Origin: Clostridia bacterium
GTDB lineage: Bacteria > Bacillota > Clostridia > Oscillospirales > CAG-272
NCBI GenBank assembly: GCA_017472285.1
Contig: JAFUQQ010000029.1
Coordinates: 1 to 46,477, forward strand
Reading direction: 5' to 3'
Length of the DNA: 46,477 bases
In this document: in pieces, positions 25,705 through 35,671 of the stretch
Numbering within the stretch: the stretch's first letter is position 1
Layout: each line of letters starts with the position of its first letter
Notes under the pieces: model-generated
Told to the model about the DNA's origin: nothing
What the model saw: the letters and a program-made list of their open reading frames with translations, nothing else
Database searches by the model: none
Made by a program: the position numbers and the translations under genes

Positions 25705-26226
25705 ATGAATGAAAATGCTGAAAAATATATGCGGGAGGCAATGAAACAAGCGCGCCTTGCCGCGAAAAAAGGCGAAGTTCCCGTGGGAGCTGTGATCGTG
25801 CGCGACGGAGAGATCATTGCCCGTGCTTATAATACCAGAGAAACGGGGAAAGATGCACTTTGCCATGCGGAGATCAAGGCGATCCATCGTGCTTGCCGCA
25901 AGCTCGGCGGTTGGCGATTGCCCCGTTGCGAACTGTACGTGACGCTGGAGCCTTGTCCGATGTGTGCGGGCGCGATCATCAATTCCAGAATCGTTTCCGT
26001 TTACTATGGCGCACACGATCAAAAAGCAGGTGCATTCGGTACACTTTTTGATATGAATGATTTCGGGCTGAATCATAAACCCGAAATTTATTCGGGTATT
26101 TTGGAGGAAGAATGTGCGGGAATGCTTTCTTCTTTCTTTGCGGAATTGAGAAAACAGCGAAAAAATGCTTCTTTCGGGAAAAATGACGAAAAAAATAAAA
26201 AAATTAACAATTTAAACGAAAAATAA
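25705..26226 (+). CDS. tadA: tRNA-specific adenosine deaminase TadA
   Basis: A 173-residue zinc deaminase that converts A34 to inosine in tRNA-Arg(ACG). H54 and E56 of CHAEIKAI, and C84 and C87 of EPCPMCAGA, form the zinc site and the proton-transfer Glu. The core ends near residue 150; the last 25 residues are an Asn/Lys-rich tail of no known role. The start follows GGGAGG and is preferred over a longer in-frame reading from 25663, which would run through the repeat hairpin. Confidence 0.95.
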   Translation: MNENAEKYMREAMKQARLAAKKGEVPVGAVIVRDGEIIARAYNTRETGKDALCHAEIKAIHRACRKLGGWRLPRCELYVTLEPCPMCAGAIINSRIVSVYYGAHDQKAGAFGTLFDMNDFGLNHKPEIYSGILEEECAGMLSSFFAELRKQRKNASFGKNDEKNKKINNLNEK

Positions 26227-26239
26227 GGTAAAAATATGT

Positions 26240-26268
26240 TTGACATTCAGCTATATTTGTGATACTAT
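26240..26268 (+). promoter_or_regulatory. Promoter of the DUF3048 lipoprotein gene
   Basis: TTGACA (26240-26245), 17 bases, TACTAT (26263-26268). Confidence 0.75.
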
Positions 26269-26351
26269 ATTATCATAGCGTATCCAGAATTACTTTTGTT
26301 GATAATTGTTTGAACATAATTCTTGAGCTTCAGAAAGGATAAATATAAGGT

Positions 26352-27599
26352 ATGAAAAAAGCAACCAAAAGATTGATCGCCGCTGCTCTCGCAGCTCTTG
26401 TGACAACCTCCGTATGCACAACCTTCACAGGCTGTAACAAGGACGGTGCAGAAGACTCCACAGGTCCGATCATGACACTTCCTACAGGAACCACCGGCAC
26501 AGGCGAAACCACCAGCACCAATGGCGGCACCACAGAAACCACTTCCACCAATCAGGGCGGTACGATCGTTCAGCCGACAAAGGGCTTCAACGTCCTTACA
26601 GGTGAACCCGCTGTCAACGATCTCTCCTATAAAAGACCCGTTGCGATCGTTGTTGACAACAACACCCTCTCCTACGCAAATCAGACAGGTCTTGGCGATG
26701 CGGATATTCTTTACGAAACACTCGTTGCTCCCGGTATTACCCGTTTCCTCATGGTAACTTCTGATTATACACAGATTGACAGCGTTTGTAATATCCGTTC
26801 CGGCAGAGATTATCACCTCGATCTCGCAGCTTTCCACAATGCTGTTCTCGTTTGCCACGGCGGTTCTATCACCGATAACTATGATTTCTATTCTCTCGCA
26901 AAAGAACGCTACGGTAGCCGTTGGGGTTACGTTGATACCATGTTTGAAAAATGGTTCGCTGTTGACGTATACGGCGAAGTTTACGGCACAATCGCAAACC
27001 ACGGTGACCGCGTTGACCTCAAATATGATACCATCTTCAAATCCAGCGCAATGACAGCTCTCCTTGAAAGCGATTCCAAATTCGTTAAGGAAGGTCAGGG
27101 CTCTCTCGTTGGCTACGCGAAAGAAAGCCTCAAGTTCGTTGATTACGGTACGACCAAAGATATGAGCGGCGCATCCACTGCGACCAATATCGATCTTCGT
27201 TTCAAATGTCAGGGCTCCAGCAACGTAAAATCTGTTTCTTACAAATATGATTCTGCGACAGGTAAGTATCTGCGCAATCAGGACGGCGTTGCACACACGG
27301 ATTCCGTAACGGGCGAACAGCTCGCATTCACTAACGTCATTACACTCTTTACCAACGTAAAAGCTGTTTCCACAGGTATTGCTAACGACCCCACAATGAC
27401 TCTTGTTGATACCAAGGGTTCCGGTGTTGGCTACTACTTCAACGGCGGTAAGGTTATCAACATCAAGTGGACTTCCAATGGTGCGGATCTGATCCTCACA
27501 GATCCCAACGGCGATGAACTCGAACTCGCAACAGGTAACACCTATATCGGTTACCTCGATATCAGCTACCTCTCCGGCGGCACATCTTTCTGGAATTGA
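26352..27599 (+). CDS. DUF3048-family lipoprotein (YerB-like)
   Basis: A 415-residue lipoprotein: signal peptide with lipobox TFTGC (lipidated C28), a Thr/Ser/Gly-rich linker to about residue 75, then the DUF3048 N-terminal domain (KRPVAIVVDN, ADILYETLVAPGITRF, NIRSGRDYHLDLA) and its C-terminal domain to the end. B. subtilis YerB is the named relative; the molecular role is unknown, presumably at the outer face of the membrane. Codon use is biased to C-ending codons as in the ribosomal and pyr genes, which suggests high expression. Confidence 0.93.
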   Translation: MKKATKRLIAAALAALVTTSVCTTFTGCNKDGAEDSTGPIMTLPTGTTGTGETTSTNGGTTETTSTNQGGTIVQPTKGFNVLTGEPAVNDLSYKRPVAIVVDNNTLSYANQTGLGDADILYETLVAPGITRFLMVTSDYTQIDSVCNIRSGRDYHLDLAAFHNAVLVCHGGSITDNYDFYSLAKERYGSRWGYVDTMFEKWFAVDVYGEVYGTIANHGDRVDLKYDTIFKSSAMTALLESDSKFVKEGQGSLVGYAKESLKFVDYGTTKDMSGASTATNIDLRFKCQGSSNVKSVSYKYDSATGKYLRNQDGVAHTDSVTGEQLAFTNVITLFTNVKAVSTGIANDPTMTLVDTKGSGVGYYFNGGKVINIKWTSNGADLILTDPNGDELELATGNTYIGYLDISYLSGGTSFWN

Positions 27600-27606
27600 T
27601 CCCCTC

Positions 27607-27637
27607 AAGGCTTCTCCGATCGGAGAAGCCTTTTCTT
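27607..27637 (+). terminator. Terminator after the DUF3048 gene
   Basis: AAGGCTTCTCCG pairs with CGGAGAAGCCTT, followed by a T-rich tract. Confidence 0.9.
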
Positions 27638-27742
27638 TTTGTCGGACTGCCGCCCGAACCATCCTTCAAAAACTTTATATGGGGTGCAACTTTTCGGAAT
27701 GGTATGCCTACTTTATATATAAATGAAAGGTAGGTGCTTTTT

Positions 27743-28267
27743 ATGAAAAAAAGTATTGCGATTTTTTTACTTATTTGCTTTTTGATGGGTCTTGGTTCCT
27801 GTACAAAAGACGAAACACAGGAACCTGTCGGTGATTTCACGTTTACGCTCGTCTGGGGTTGCTACGGTATCAGTTCTTACGACAGCGCGACGGGAAAGCT
27901 TGTGAAAACTTCTCATGCGACACATCCCGAAGATTACGTTACAAATTTTTATCTGACCGAGGAACAAATGGCGGAGATCAGCGCGCTTTTACAGGAACTC
28001 GATCTTGAAAGTTATCCCGATGAATACGATCCGCATCTGACCGAGGATGGACAAACGACAAGGTCCGATCCGTCAATGGATTTAATTCTGACTTTGCAAT
28101 GGGACGGAAAAACAAAAACGGTGGCTTGCAGAGAAACAGCTTTGCATTACACCTCCCGCGTCAAAAAAGGAAATGGTTTCTTGCAGACTTGTAAAACGAT
28201 CATCGATATGCTTACGGCTTCGGAAGAATGGAAATCGCTTCCGCCTTATGAATTTCTGTATGATTGA
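27743..28267 (+). CDS. Small lipoprotein of unknown function
   Basis: A 174-residue protein with a signal peptide and lipobox LGSC (C20). The mature part is soluble and mixed alpha/beta by appearance, with two Cys and a Trp/Tyr-rich start (FTLVWGCYGISSYDS). I recognise no family. ATG 27743 is chosen with AGGTG six bases upstream, rather than the GTG at 27734. No clear promoter was found in the 140 bases upstream; a terminator follows at 28331. Confidence 0.8.
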   Translation: MKKSIAIFLLICFLMGLGSCTKDETQEPVGDFTFTLVWGCYGISSYDSATGKLVKTSHATHPEDYVTNFYLTEEQMAEISALLQELDLESYPDEYDPHLTEDGQTTRSDPSMDLILTLQWDGKTKTVACRETALHYTSRVKKGNGFLQTCKTIIDMLTASEEWKSLPPYEFLYD

Positions 28268-28330
28268 GAAACGATACCGAAGGTTACATGAACGCGGAAA
28301 AGAAAAAGGTGAGGATCCCAAGTAATTCAG

Positions 28331-28360
28331 AAAAAAAGCGTACATCGTACGCTTTTTTTC
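28331..28360 (+). terminator. Terminator upstream of the pyr cluster
   Basis: AAAAAAAGCGTAC, loop ATC, GTACGCTTTTTTT. Confidence 0.9.
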
Positions 28361-28369
28361 ATCTCCCCC

Positions 28370-28398
28370 TTGACACTTTTTCTCTGCTGTGATATAAT
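28370..28398 (+). promoter_or_regulatory. Consensus promoter of the pyr cluster
   Basis: TTGACA (28370-28375), 17 bases, TATAAT (28393-28398). Confidence 0.9.
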
Positions 28399-28533
28399 TT
28401 CTTTAATAAATCTTTTGATTGGCAAGCGGACTTTTGCGTTTCGATAGGAATATATCGGAGAAAATCGGGAATGATTGGAATATCGTAAAAGTTTGTTTTT
28501 GCCTTGTATTTTTGCGAAAGGAATGGTTATACT
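28399..28533 (+). promoter_or_regulatory. pyr leader without a recognisable attenuator
   Basis: About 130 bases between promoter and pyrC. Only a small hairpin (CGATA/TATCG, 28441-28456) is visible; there is no terminator stem and no PyrR-binding loop that I can see, and pyrR is absent from the window. Control may be by another route. Confidence 0.35.
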
Positions 28534-29772
28534 ATGATTACTGTCTTAAAAAACGCAAAGATTTATGACGGCGGCGTAATGAAAACCTGCGAAGCCGCTT
28601 TTGACGGAACATCTCTTACAATGACCGGCGCTATGGGCGGCGGCACTTCCGTTTCTAAATTTGAGAATGTTGCTATTTTGCCCGGCTTTTGTGATGTGCA
28701 TGTGCATTTCCGTGAGCCGGGTTTTTCATATAAGGAGGATATCGCGAGCGGTTCTGCGGCGGCGGCGCGCGGTGGCTATACGGCTGTCTGCACGATGCCC
28801 AATCTGAACCCCACGCCCGATACCCTTGAGCACCTTGAAATTCAGAGGAAAGCAATCGCGGAAAAAGCAAAGATCGCCGTTTATCCTTACGGCACGATCA
28901 CGATGGGTGAACTCGGAAAAGAGTTTTCCGATATGGAAGCGATCGCTCCTTACGTCATCGGTTTTTCTGATGACGGCCGCGGCGTACAGGATGGCGGCAT
29001 GATGCGCGAAGCTATGGAAAGAGCCAAAGCGATGGGTAAGATCATCGCGGCACACTGCGAGGACAATACGCTTCTGCGCGGCGGCTATATCCATGACGGC
29101 GCATACGCGAAAGCGCACGGACACAAAGGTATCTGTTCCGAAAGCGAATGGAAACAGATCAAACGCGATATCGAGCTTGCCGCAAAGGTTGGCTGCAAAT
29201 ATCACGTTTGTCATATTTCCACGAAGGAAAGCGTTTCCCTCATCCGCGATGCAAAAAAGAGCGGCGTGGATATCACCTGTGAAACAGGTCCGCATTATCT
29301 GGTGCTGGACGACAGTTGCCTGCAGGAAAACGGCAGATTCAAAATGAATCCCCCCTTGCGTTCGCCCGAAGATAGAGAAGCACTCGTTGAAGGTATCCTT
29401 GACGGTACGATCGATATGGTCGCAACCGATCATGCGCCTCACAGCGCGGAGGAAAAAGGTCGAGGTCTTGCAAAAAGCGCGATGGGCGTTGTCGGACTTG
29501 AAACAGCGTTCCCCGTGCTTTATACGGGACTTGTGCGCAAAGGTATCCTGACGCTTGAAAAACTCGCGGAGCTGCTCTCCGTGAATCCGAGAAAGCGTTT
29601 CGGCATCACTTCTGACGCGGGATACTGCGTCTGGGACCTCGATGCCTGCTATAAGGTCAATCCCGAAGAATTTCTTTCGATGGGACGCAGTACACCTTTT
29701 GCGGGCGATACAGTTTACGGTAAAAATTTAATGACGATATATGGAGGAACTTTGGTATGGCAAAGCAATTAA
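28534..29772 (+). CDS. pyrC: Dihydroorotase (class I)
   Basis: A 412-residue amidohydrolase that reversibly cyclises carbamoyl-aspartate to dihydroorotate. Metal ligands include DVHVHFREPG near residue 60 and the C-terminal catalytic ATDHAPHS; TMPNLNPTPD is a class I substrate loop. ATG 28534 is preferred over a TTG ten codons upstream; AAAGGA lies 12 bases before it. It is first gene of the pyr cluster and overlaps carA by 16 bases, implying translational coupling. Confidence 0.96.
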   Translation: MITVLKNAKIYDGGVMKTCEAAFDGTSLTMTGAMGGGTSVSKFENVAILPGFCDVHVHFREPGFSYKEDIASGSAAAARGGYTAVCTMPNLNPTPDTLEHLEIQRKAIAEKAKIAVYPYGTITMGELGKEFSDMEAIAPYVIGFSDDGRGVQDGGMMREAMERAKAMGKIIAAHCEDNTLLRGGYIHDGAYAKAHGHKGICSESEWKQIKRDIELAAKVGCKYHVCHISTKESVSLIRDAKKSGVDITCETGPHYLVLDDSCLQENGRFKMNPPLRSPEDREALVEGILDGTIDMVATDHAPHSAEEKGRGLAKSAMGVVGLETAFPVLYTGLVRKGILTLEKLAELLSVNPRKRFGITSDAGYCVWDLDACYKVNPEEFLSMGRSTPFAGDTVYGKNLMTIYGGTLVWQSN

Positions 29773-30845
29773 ACAAAAAGATCGTTCTTGCGGACGGAAG
29801 CGAATACTACGGATACGGTTTCGGCGCAGACGTTGAACGCGTATGCGAAATCGTTTTCGATACGTCTATGGTAGGCTATCAGGAAATCATTTCCGATCCT
29901 TCGTACACGAATCAGATGGTTGTCATGACGTATACCTTGATCGGTAACTACGGTATGACGGATGAAGATTACGAATCGAAAGCACCTAGCTGTGGTGCGC
30001 TTGTCGTTCGTGAATATAATGACCTGCCTTCCAACTTCCGTTATACAAAAACTCTGGCGGAAACCATGGAAGAAAGCGGTATCCCTGGCATTGCGGGCTT
30101 TGATACCAGAGCACTCACAAGAAAGATCCGCGACAATGGCTCCTGCAAAGCGATCATCACCGACGCGGACACTCCCAAGGAAAAAGCACTTGCGATCATC
30201 GCAGAAACGGAAATTTCCACGGATGCCGTTGCGAAAGTAAGCTGCCGCAAGCGTTGGTATGCGCGTACCGCGAATGCGAAATACAACGTCGTTGCGATCG
30301 ACTGCGGTATCCGTCTCAGCGTGATCCGCACACTCAACGAATACGGCTGTAACGTCACCGTTATGCCTTATAATACCGCCGCTGAAGAAGTCATCAAGAT
30401 GAATCCCGATGCCATCCTCATCTCCGAAGGTCCCGGCAATCCCGAAGACATAACGGCAGTCGTCGAACTCATCAAAGCATTGAGAGGTAAATATCCGATG
30501 GTCGGTATCGGTCTCGGCCACCAGCTCATCGCTCTCGCATACGGTGCGAAAACTTACAAAATGAGCTTCGGCCATCACGGCGGCAACCATCCCGTTAAGA
30601 ATCTCAAAACAAATACCATTGAAACCGTTTCCCAGAACCACAATTATGCCGTTGATGCGGCGAGCGTTGACGCAACGACACTCAAGGTCACTCACCTCGA
30701 TATCCTTGACGACGTTGTGGAAGGACTCTGCTCCGAGGAAGACGGCGTATTCACCGTTCAGTATCATCCCGAGGTCATGAGCGGTCCTCGCGGAAGCGTC
30801 GGTTTCTATGATGAATTTATCCGTATTATGAAGGAGGGCAAATAA
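29757..30845 (+). CDS. carA: Carbamoyl-phosphate synthase small subunit, nucleophile Cys replaced by Gly
   Basis: A 362-residue glutaminase subunit. The N-terminal CPSase_sm domain (about 5-140, with [15 protein letters not shown]) and the class I glutamine amidotransferase domain (about 175-360) are both complete. The nucleophile motif, normally GICLGHQ, reads GIGLGHQ here: codon 252 (30510-30512) is GGT, one base from TGT. The loop usually written SNGPGDP is SEGPGNP. The His and Glu of the triad remain (H337 and E339 in QYHPEV). Without the Cys, glutamine cannot form the thioester, so the synthase would depend on free ammonium, as in animal CPS I. The gene is intact and in operon with carB. 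Sequencing error or a lineage-wide trait are both possible. Confidence 0.93.
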   Translation: MAKQLNKKIVLADGSEYYGYGFGADVERVCEIVFDTSMVGYQEIISDPSYTNQMVVMTYTLIGNYGMTDEDYESKAPSCGALVVREYNDLPSNFRYTKTLAETMEESGIPGIAGFDTRALTRKIRDNGSCKAIITDADTPKEKALAIIAETEISTDAVAKVSCRKRWYARTANAKYNVVAIDCGIRLSVIRTLNEYGCNVTVMPYNTAAEEVIKMNPDAILISEGPGNPEDITAVVELIKALRGKYPMVGIGLGHQLIALAYGAKTYKMSFGHHGGNHPVKNLKTNTIETVSQNHNYAVDAASVDATTLKVTHLDILDDVVEGLCSEEDGVFTVQYHPEVMSGPRGSVGFYDEFIRIMKEGK

Positions 30846-30846
30846 T

Positions 30847-33800
30847 ATGCCGAAGAGAACAGACTTAAAGAAAATCCTTGTAATTGGTTCCGGACCGATC
30901 GTTATCGGTCAGGCGGCTGAATTTGACTATGCGGGCACACAGGCTTGTCTTGCGCTCCGCGAAGAAGGCTACGAGGTTGTTCTTTGCAACTCCAACCCCG
31001 CGACCATCATGACGGACACCACCATCGCGGACAAGATCTATATGGAACCCCTCACACTTGAATATATCGCGAAGATCCTCCGCTACGAACGCCCTGATGC
31101 GATCGTCCCTGGTATCGGCGGTCAGACAGGTCTGAACCTTGCGATGCAGCTCGAAAAGAAGGGCATCCTCCGCGAATGCGGCGTTGAACTTCTCGGTACA
31201 AGCAGTGAAAGTATCGAAAGAGCAGAGGATAGAGAAGGCTTCAAGAAGCTCTGCGAAGAACTCGGCGAACCTGTTCTTCCTTCTCTGATTGCACATACCA
31301 TCGAAGAAGGTCTTGCGGCTGCGGAAGAAATCGGTTATCCTGTCGTACTCCGTCCTGCATTCACGCTCGGTGGTACGGGCGGCGGCTTTGCTGACAACGA
31401 AGAAGAATGCCGTGAACTTCTCAAAAATGGTCTGAAACTCTCTCCCGTAACGGAAGTCCTTGTTGAAAAGAGCATCAAGGGTTATAAAGAAATTGAATAT
31501 GAAGTTATGCGCGACGCAAACGATACGGCGATTGCCATTTGTAATATGGAAAACGTGGACCCCGTCGGTATCCATACGGGCGACTCCATCGTTGTTTGTC
31601 CCTCTCAGACACTGACAAGCAAGGAATGCCATATGCTGAAAGAAAGCGCGCTCAAGATCATCCGTGCGCTCAAGGTAGAAGGCGGCTGTAACGTACAGTT
31701 CGCGCTCGACCCCCACTCCTTCCAGTATTACCTTATCGAAGTTAACCCCCGTGTTTCTCGTTCCTCTGCGCTTGCTTCCAAAGCCAGCGGCTATCCGATC
31801 GCACGTGTTACCGCGAAGATCGCTGTCGGCATGACACTTGATGAAATCATGCTCGCAAACGCTCCCGCGGCTTGTGAACCTACGCTCGACTACGTCGTTG
31901 CAAAACTCCCCCGTTTCCCGTTCGATAAATTCGCAACGGCGAACAACTCTCTTTCCACACAGATGAAAGCAACGGGTGAGGTCATGAGCCTTGGCAGAAC
32001 GCTCGAAGAATGTATGCTCAAAGCCGTTCGTTCCCTTGAAATCGGTGTTTGCCATATCCATATGGCAAAATTCGACGACTGGGCAACAGACGATCTGATG
32101 AAATATCTCCCCCTCGCAACAGACGACCGTATTTATGCCATTGCTGAACTTCTCCGCCGTGGCACCGATATCGGTATGATCTGCGATGCCACCAAGATCG
32201 ATATGCTCTTCATTGAAAAATTCAAGAATATCGTTCTGATGGAAAATGAACTCAAAGCGGCTCCTATGAACGTGGAAGTTCTGAGAGATGCGAAGAAGAT
32301 GGGTATTTCCGATAAATTCATCGCGAAACTCTGGAACTGCCCCGAAATCGAAGTTTATACCATCCGCATGGCGAATAACATCGTTCCCGTCTATAAGATG
32401 ATCGATACCTGCGGTGCGGAATTCGCAAGCTATGTTTCCTATTTCTATTCCACATACGAAGAAGAAAACGAATCCATCGTTTCCGATAAGAAGAAGATCA
32501 TCGTTCTCGGTTCCGGTCCCATCCGTATCGGTCAGGGTGTCGAATTTGACTATTCTTCCGTTCACGCCATCAAGACCATCAAATCCTCCGGTTTTGAAGC
32601 GATCATCATCAACAATAACCCCGAAACCGTTTCCACAGACTATACGACCTCCGATAAGCTCTATTTCGAGCCTCTCTGTGTTGAGGACGTTATGAATATC
32701 ATCAACCTCGAAAAACCCTACGGCGTTATCGCATCCCTCGGCGGTCAGACCGCGATCAACCTTGCCGATCCGCTCCGTGAAAGAGGCGTGAAACTCATCG
32801 GTACGGATTGCGACGCGATCGAAAAGGCAGAAAACCGCGACTCCTTTGAAAAGGTTCTCCGTGAGCTCAATATTCCTCAGCCGCAGGGTAAAGCCGTTAC
32901 CAAAATCGAAGACGGTGTTGCCGCTGCCGCGAAGATCGGTTATCCCGTTCTCGTTCGTCCTTCCTTCGTGCTTGGCGGACGTGCGATGCAGATCGTTGCT
33001 GATGAAGAAGGTCTGCGTCATTACCTCAAGACAGCCGTTGAAATTGACGAAGACAAGCCCGTTCTCGTTGACAAATATATTCAGGGTAAGGAAGTCGAAG
33101 TTGACGCGGTTTGCGACGGTACGGACGTATTCGTTCCCGGTATCATGGAACTTGTTGAACGTACAGGTATCCACTCTGGTGACTCCATCAGCGTATATCC
33201 TTCCTTCAGCATTTCCAATAAAGTTAAAGAAACGATTCTCGATTATACCAAGAAGCTCGGTCTGGGCATCGGTATCATCGGTCTTTATAACATTCAGTTC
33301 ATCGTTGATAAGGACGAAAACGTCTTCATCATCGAAGTAAACCCCCGTTCCTCCAGAACCGTTCCGTTCATCTCCAAATCCACAGGTTACAGCCTTGCCG
33401 ATATCGGTACGCTCGTTATCCTCGGCAAGACACTCAAGGAACAGGGCATCACGGATATCTATCCCGCGGAAAAGAAACGCTGGTACGTCAAAGCACCCGC
33501 ATTCTCCTTCTCTAAGCTCCGCGGTCTTGACGCTTACCTCAGCCCCGAAATGAAATCCACAGGTGAAGCGATCGGTTACGACAACAGCCTGACACGCGCG
33601 CTCTTCAAAGCACTCAAGGCTTCCGGCATGAACGTATCCAACTACGGTACTGTATTCTGCACCATTGCCGATCACGACAAGGCAGAAGCACTCCCGCTCA
33701 TCCGCCGCTTCTATAACATGGGCTTCAATATTCAGGCAACCGAAGGCACGGCGAAATTCCTCAAGGAAAACGGCATCCGCACACACGCTGTCCGCAAGAT

Positions 33801-34026
33801 CAGCGACGGAAGCGAAGAAATCCTCGACTCCATCCGTGCGGGTTATGTAAATTATGTCATCAATACCAGAGACGTTCAGTCCACAGGCGTTCTTTCCGAC
33901 GGTCACCAGATCCGTCAGTGCGCTGTTGAAAACAACGTCACCATCTTTACCGCGCTCGATACCGTCAAGGTTCTTCTCGACGTACTCGAAGAAACCACCC
34001 TCGGTATCTCCACGATTCACGATTGA
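30847..34026 (+). CDS. carB: Carbamoyl-phosphate synthase large subunit
   Basis: A 1059-residue subunit. Two homologous ATP-grasp halves make carboxyphosphate (about 1-400) and phosphorylate carbamate (about 550-930). Each starts with the same fold signature, [17 protein letters not shown] and [17 protein letters not shown]. An oligomerisation domain lies between them and the MGS-like allosteric domain follows (about 930-1059). The length and motifs are normal, in contrast to its partner CarA. AAGGAGGG lies inside the end of carA. Codons are strongly biased, suggesting high expression. Confidence 0.98.
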   Translation: MPKRTDLKKILVIGSGPIVIGQAAEFDYAGTQACLALREEGYEVVLCNSNPATIMTDTTIADKIYMEPLTLEYIAKILRYERPDAIVPGIGGQTGLNLAMQLEKKGILRECGVELLGTSSESIERAEDREGFKKLCEELGEPVLPSLIAHTIEEGLAAAEEIGYPVVLRPAFTLGGTGGGFADNEEECRELLKNGLKLSPVTEVLVEKSIKGYKEIEYEVMRDANDTAIAICNMENVDPVGIHTGDSIVVCPSQTLTSKECHMLKESALKIIRALKVEGGCNVQFALDPHSFQYYLIEVNPRVSRSSALASKASGYPIARVTAKIAVGMTLDEIMLANAPAACEPTLDYVVAKLPRFPFDKFATANNSLSTQMKATGEVMSLGRTLEECMLKAVRSLEIGVCHIHMAKFDDWATDDLMKYLPLATDDRIYAIAELLRRGTDIGMICDATKIDMLFIEKFKNIVLMENELKAAPMNVEVLRDAKKMGISDKFIAKLWNCPEIEVYTIRMANNIVPVYKMIDTCGAEFASYVSYFYSTYEEENESIVSDKKKIIVLGSGPIRIGQGVEFDYSSVHAIKTIKSSGFEAIIINNNPETVSTDYTTSDKLYFEPLCVEDVMNIINLEKPYGVIASLGGQTAINLADPLRERGVKLIGTDCDAIEKAENRDSFEKVLRELNIPQPQGKAVTKIEDGVAAAAKIGYPVLVRPSFVLGGRAMQIVADEEGLRHYLKTAVEIDEDKPVLVDKYIQGKEVEVDAVCDGTDVFVPGIMELVERTGIHSGDSISVYPSFSISNKVKETILDYTKKLGLGIGIIGLYNIQFIVDKDENVFIIEVNPRSSRTVPFISKSTGYSLADIGTLVILGKTLKEQGITDIYPAEKKRWYVKAPAFSFSKLRGLDAYLSPEMKSTGEAIGYDNSLTRALFKALKASGMNVSNYGTVFCTIADHDKAEALPLIRRFYNMGFNIQATEGTAKFLKENGIRTHAVRKISDGSEEILDSIRAGYVNYVINTRDVQSTGVLSDGHQIRQCAVENNVTIFTALDTVKVLLDVLEETTLGISTIHD

Positions 34027-34034
34027 GGTGCGAT

Positions 34035-34766
34035 ATGACACAAGGCTTTTATGAGATCATATCCAACGTAACGATTGCGAAGGATATTTACGAAATGGTG
34101 CTTGGCGGAGATACCTCCGCCATCACCGCTCCCGGTCAGTTCATCAATATCAAGATCGAAGGCTTCTATCTGCGCCGTCCGATCTCCATTTGTGACTGGG
34201 ACGACAAAACCATCACCATTCTTTTCAAGACTGTCGGTGCCGGTACATATAAGCTCTCCGAAATGAAAGCGGGCGAAAAGCTCGATATCCTCGTCGGACT
34301 CGGCAACGGTTTTGATCCCGATGCTTGTGGCGAAAAGCCCCTTCTCGTCGGCGGTGGTATCGGTACGCCTCCTATGTACGGTCTTTGCAAAAAACTTCTC
34401 GCTATGGGTAAGAAACCCTCCGTCATCCTCGGTTTCGCTTCTCAGGCAGACGTTGTTTATGAAGAAAAATTTAAGGAACTCGGCGTGGAAACACGCATTG
34501 CAACCGTTGACGGCTCTTACGGCACGAAAGGCTTCGTAACGAACGCAATGGATGCGCTTGACTACGATTATTTCTATGCTTGCGGTCCGATCCCGATGCT
34601 TCACGCGCTTTGCGACGCAACCAACACAAGCGGCGAAGTCAGCTTCGAGGAACGCATGGGTTGCGGTTTCGGTGCTTGCATGGGCTGTACCTGCAAAACC
34701 AAGTACGGCAATAAACGTATCTGCCGTGACGGCCCCGTTCTCAAAAAGGAGGAAGTAATATGGTAA
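34035..34766 (+). CDS. pyrK: Dihydroorotate dehydrogenase electron-transfer subunit
   Basis: A 243-residue subunit that passes electrons from PyrD to NAD+. An FAD-binding barrel with LRRPISICDW is followed by an NAD-binding domain (LLVGGGIGTPPMYGL, FYACGPIPML). The C-terminal [2Fe-2S] ligands are C210, C215, C218 and C230, spaced C-x4-C-x2-C-x11-C. ATG 34035 is preferred over a TTG at 34023 because GAGGTG (34025-34030) is four to five bases upstream. It overlaps pyrD by seven bases. Confidence 0.97.
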   Translation: MTQGFYEIISNVTIAKDIYEMVLGGDTSAITAPGQFINIKIEGFYLRRPISICDWDDKTITILFKTVGAGTYKLSEMKAGEKLDILVGLGNGFDPDACGEKPLLVGGGIGTPPMYGLCKKLLAMGKKPSVILGFASQADVVYEEKFKELGVETRIATVDGSYGTKGFVTNAMDALDYDYFYACGPIPMLHALCDATNTSGEVSFEERMGCGFGACMGCTCKTKYGNKRICRDGPVLKKEEVIW

Positions 34767-35671
34767 ATACTAAAGTTACGCTCTGTGGCATCGAAATGGA
34801 TAACCCCATCATCCCCGCAAGCGGTACATTCGGCTTCGGCTATGAATTTGCCGAACTTTACGACATCAATTGTCTGGGGACTTTCTCTTTCAAGGGTACG
34901 ACCAGAGATCCCCGTTTCGGCAATCCCACCCCCCGTATTGCAGAATGTCCCGAAGGTATGCTCAATGCCGTCGGTCTGCAGAATCCCGGTGTGGATAAGG
35001 TCATTGCCGAGGAACTTCCAAAACTCGCAAAATGCTTCCATAAGCCCGTTATGGCAAACGTCAGCGGTTTCTCCCTCGACGAATATGTGGAAACCTGTGA
35101 AAAGATCAATGCTTGCGAGCAGGTCGGCTGGATCGAAGTCAATATTTCCTGTCCCAACGTACACGGCGGCGGCATGAGCTTCGGTACGTCCGCAGATGCG
35201 GCGGCTGAAGTCACCAAAGCAGTTCGTGCCGTTACCACAAAACCCCTTATCATCAAACTTTCTCCCAACGTAACCGATATCGCTTCCATCGCCAAGGCTT
35301 GCGAAGCTGCAGGTGCGGACGGTATCAGCCTCATCAATACGCTGATGGGTATGCGTATCGACCTTCGCAAGAGAAAACCGGTGATCGCCAATAAGACGGG
35401 CGGTTATTCCGGTCCTGCCATCATGCCCGTTGCGGTTCGTATGGTATATCAGGTATATGACGCGGTCAAAATTCCGATCGTTGGCATGGGCGGCGTTTCC
35501 ACGGCGGAAGACGTGATCGAAATGATGCTCGCAGGCGCAACGGCTGTCGAGGTCGGCGCGGCAAATCTTGTCAATCCTTACGCGAGCCGTGATATCATCA
35601 ACGATCTTCCGCGCGTGATGGAAAAATACGGTATTCAAAATCTTACAGATATTATCGGAGGTGCTCACTAA
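34760..35671 (+). CDS. pyrD: Dihydroorotate dehydrogenase, class 1B
   Basis: A 303-residue FMN barrel that oxidises dihydroorotate to orotate. The active-site base is C131 in VNISCPNVHGGG, which is diagnostic of class 1 (class 2 uses Ser). The adjacent pyrK makes this the NAD+-linked 1B type. GMGGVSTAEDV binds the FMN phosphate. AAGGAGG inside pyrK precedes the ATG. The stop overlaps the pyrF start (TAATG). Confidence 0.97.
   Translation: MVNTKVTLCGIEMDNPIIPASGTFGFGYEFAELYDINCLGTFSFKGTTRDPRFGNPTPRIAECPEGMLNAVGLQNPGVDKVIAEELPKLAKCFHKPVMANVSGFSLDEYVETCEKINACEQVGWIEVNISCPNVHGGGMSFGTSADAAAEVTKAVRAVTTKPLIIKLSPNVTDIASIAKACEAAGADGISLINTLMGMRIDLRKRKPVIANKTGGYSGPAIMPVAVRMVYQVYDAVKIPIVGMGGVSTAEDVIEMMLAGATAVEVGAANLVNPYASRDIINDLPRVMEKYGIQNLTDIIGGAH

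Noticed and set aside
28399..28533. PyrR attenuator in the pyr leader
   Set aside because: No terminator stem with T tract and no recognisable PyrR-binding loop.
30865..34041. A 1058-codon minus-strand open frame opposite carB
   Set aside because: It is the mirror of a strongly codon-biased gene; the protein is Cys/Phe/Arg-rich without any domain, and no ribosome binding site or promoter serves it. The same applies to long antisense frames at 322-2004, 5170-6843, 9125-10510, 14672-15931 and 26265-27662.
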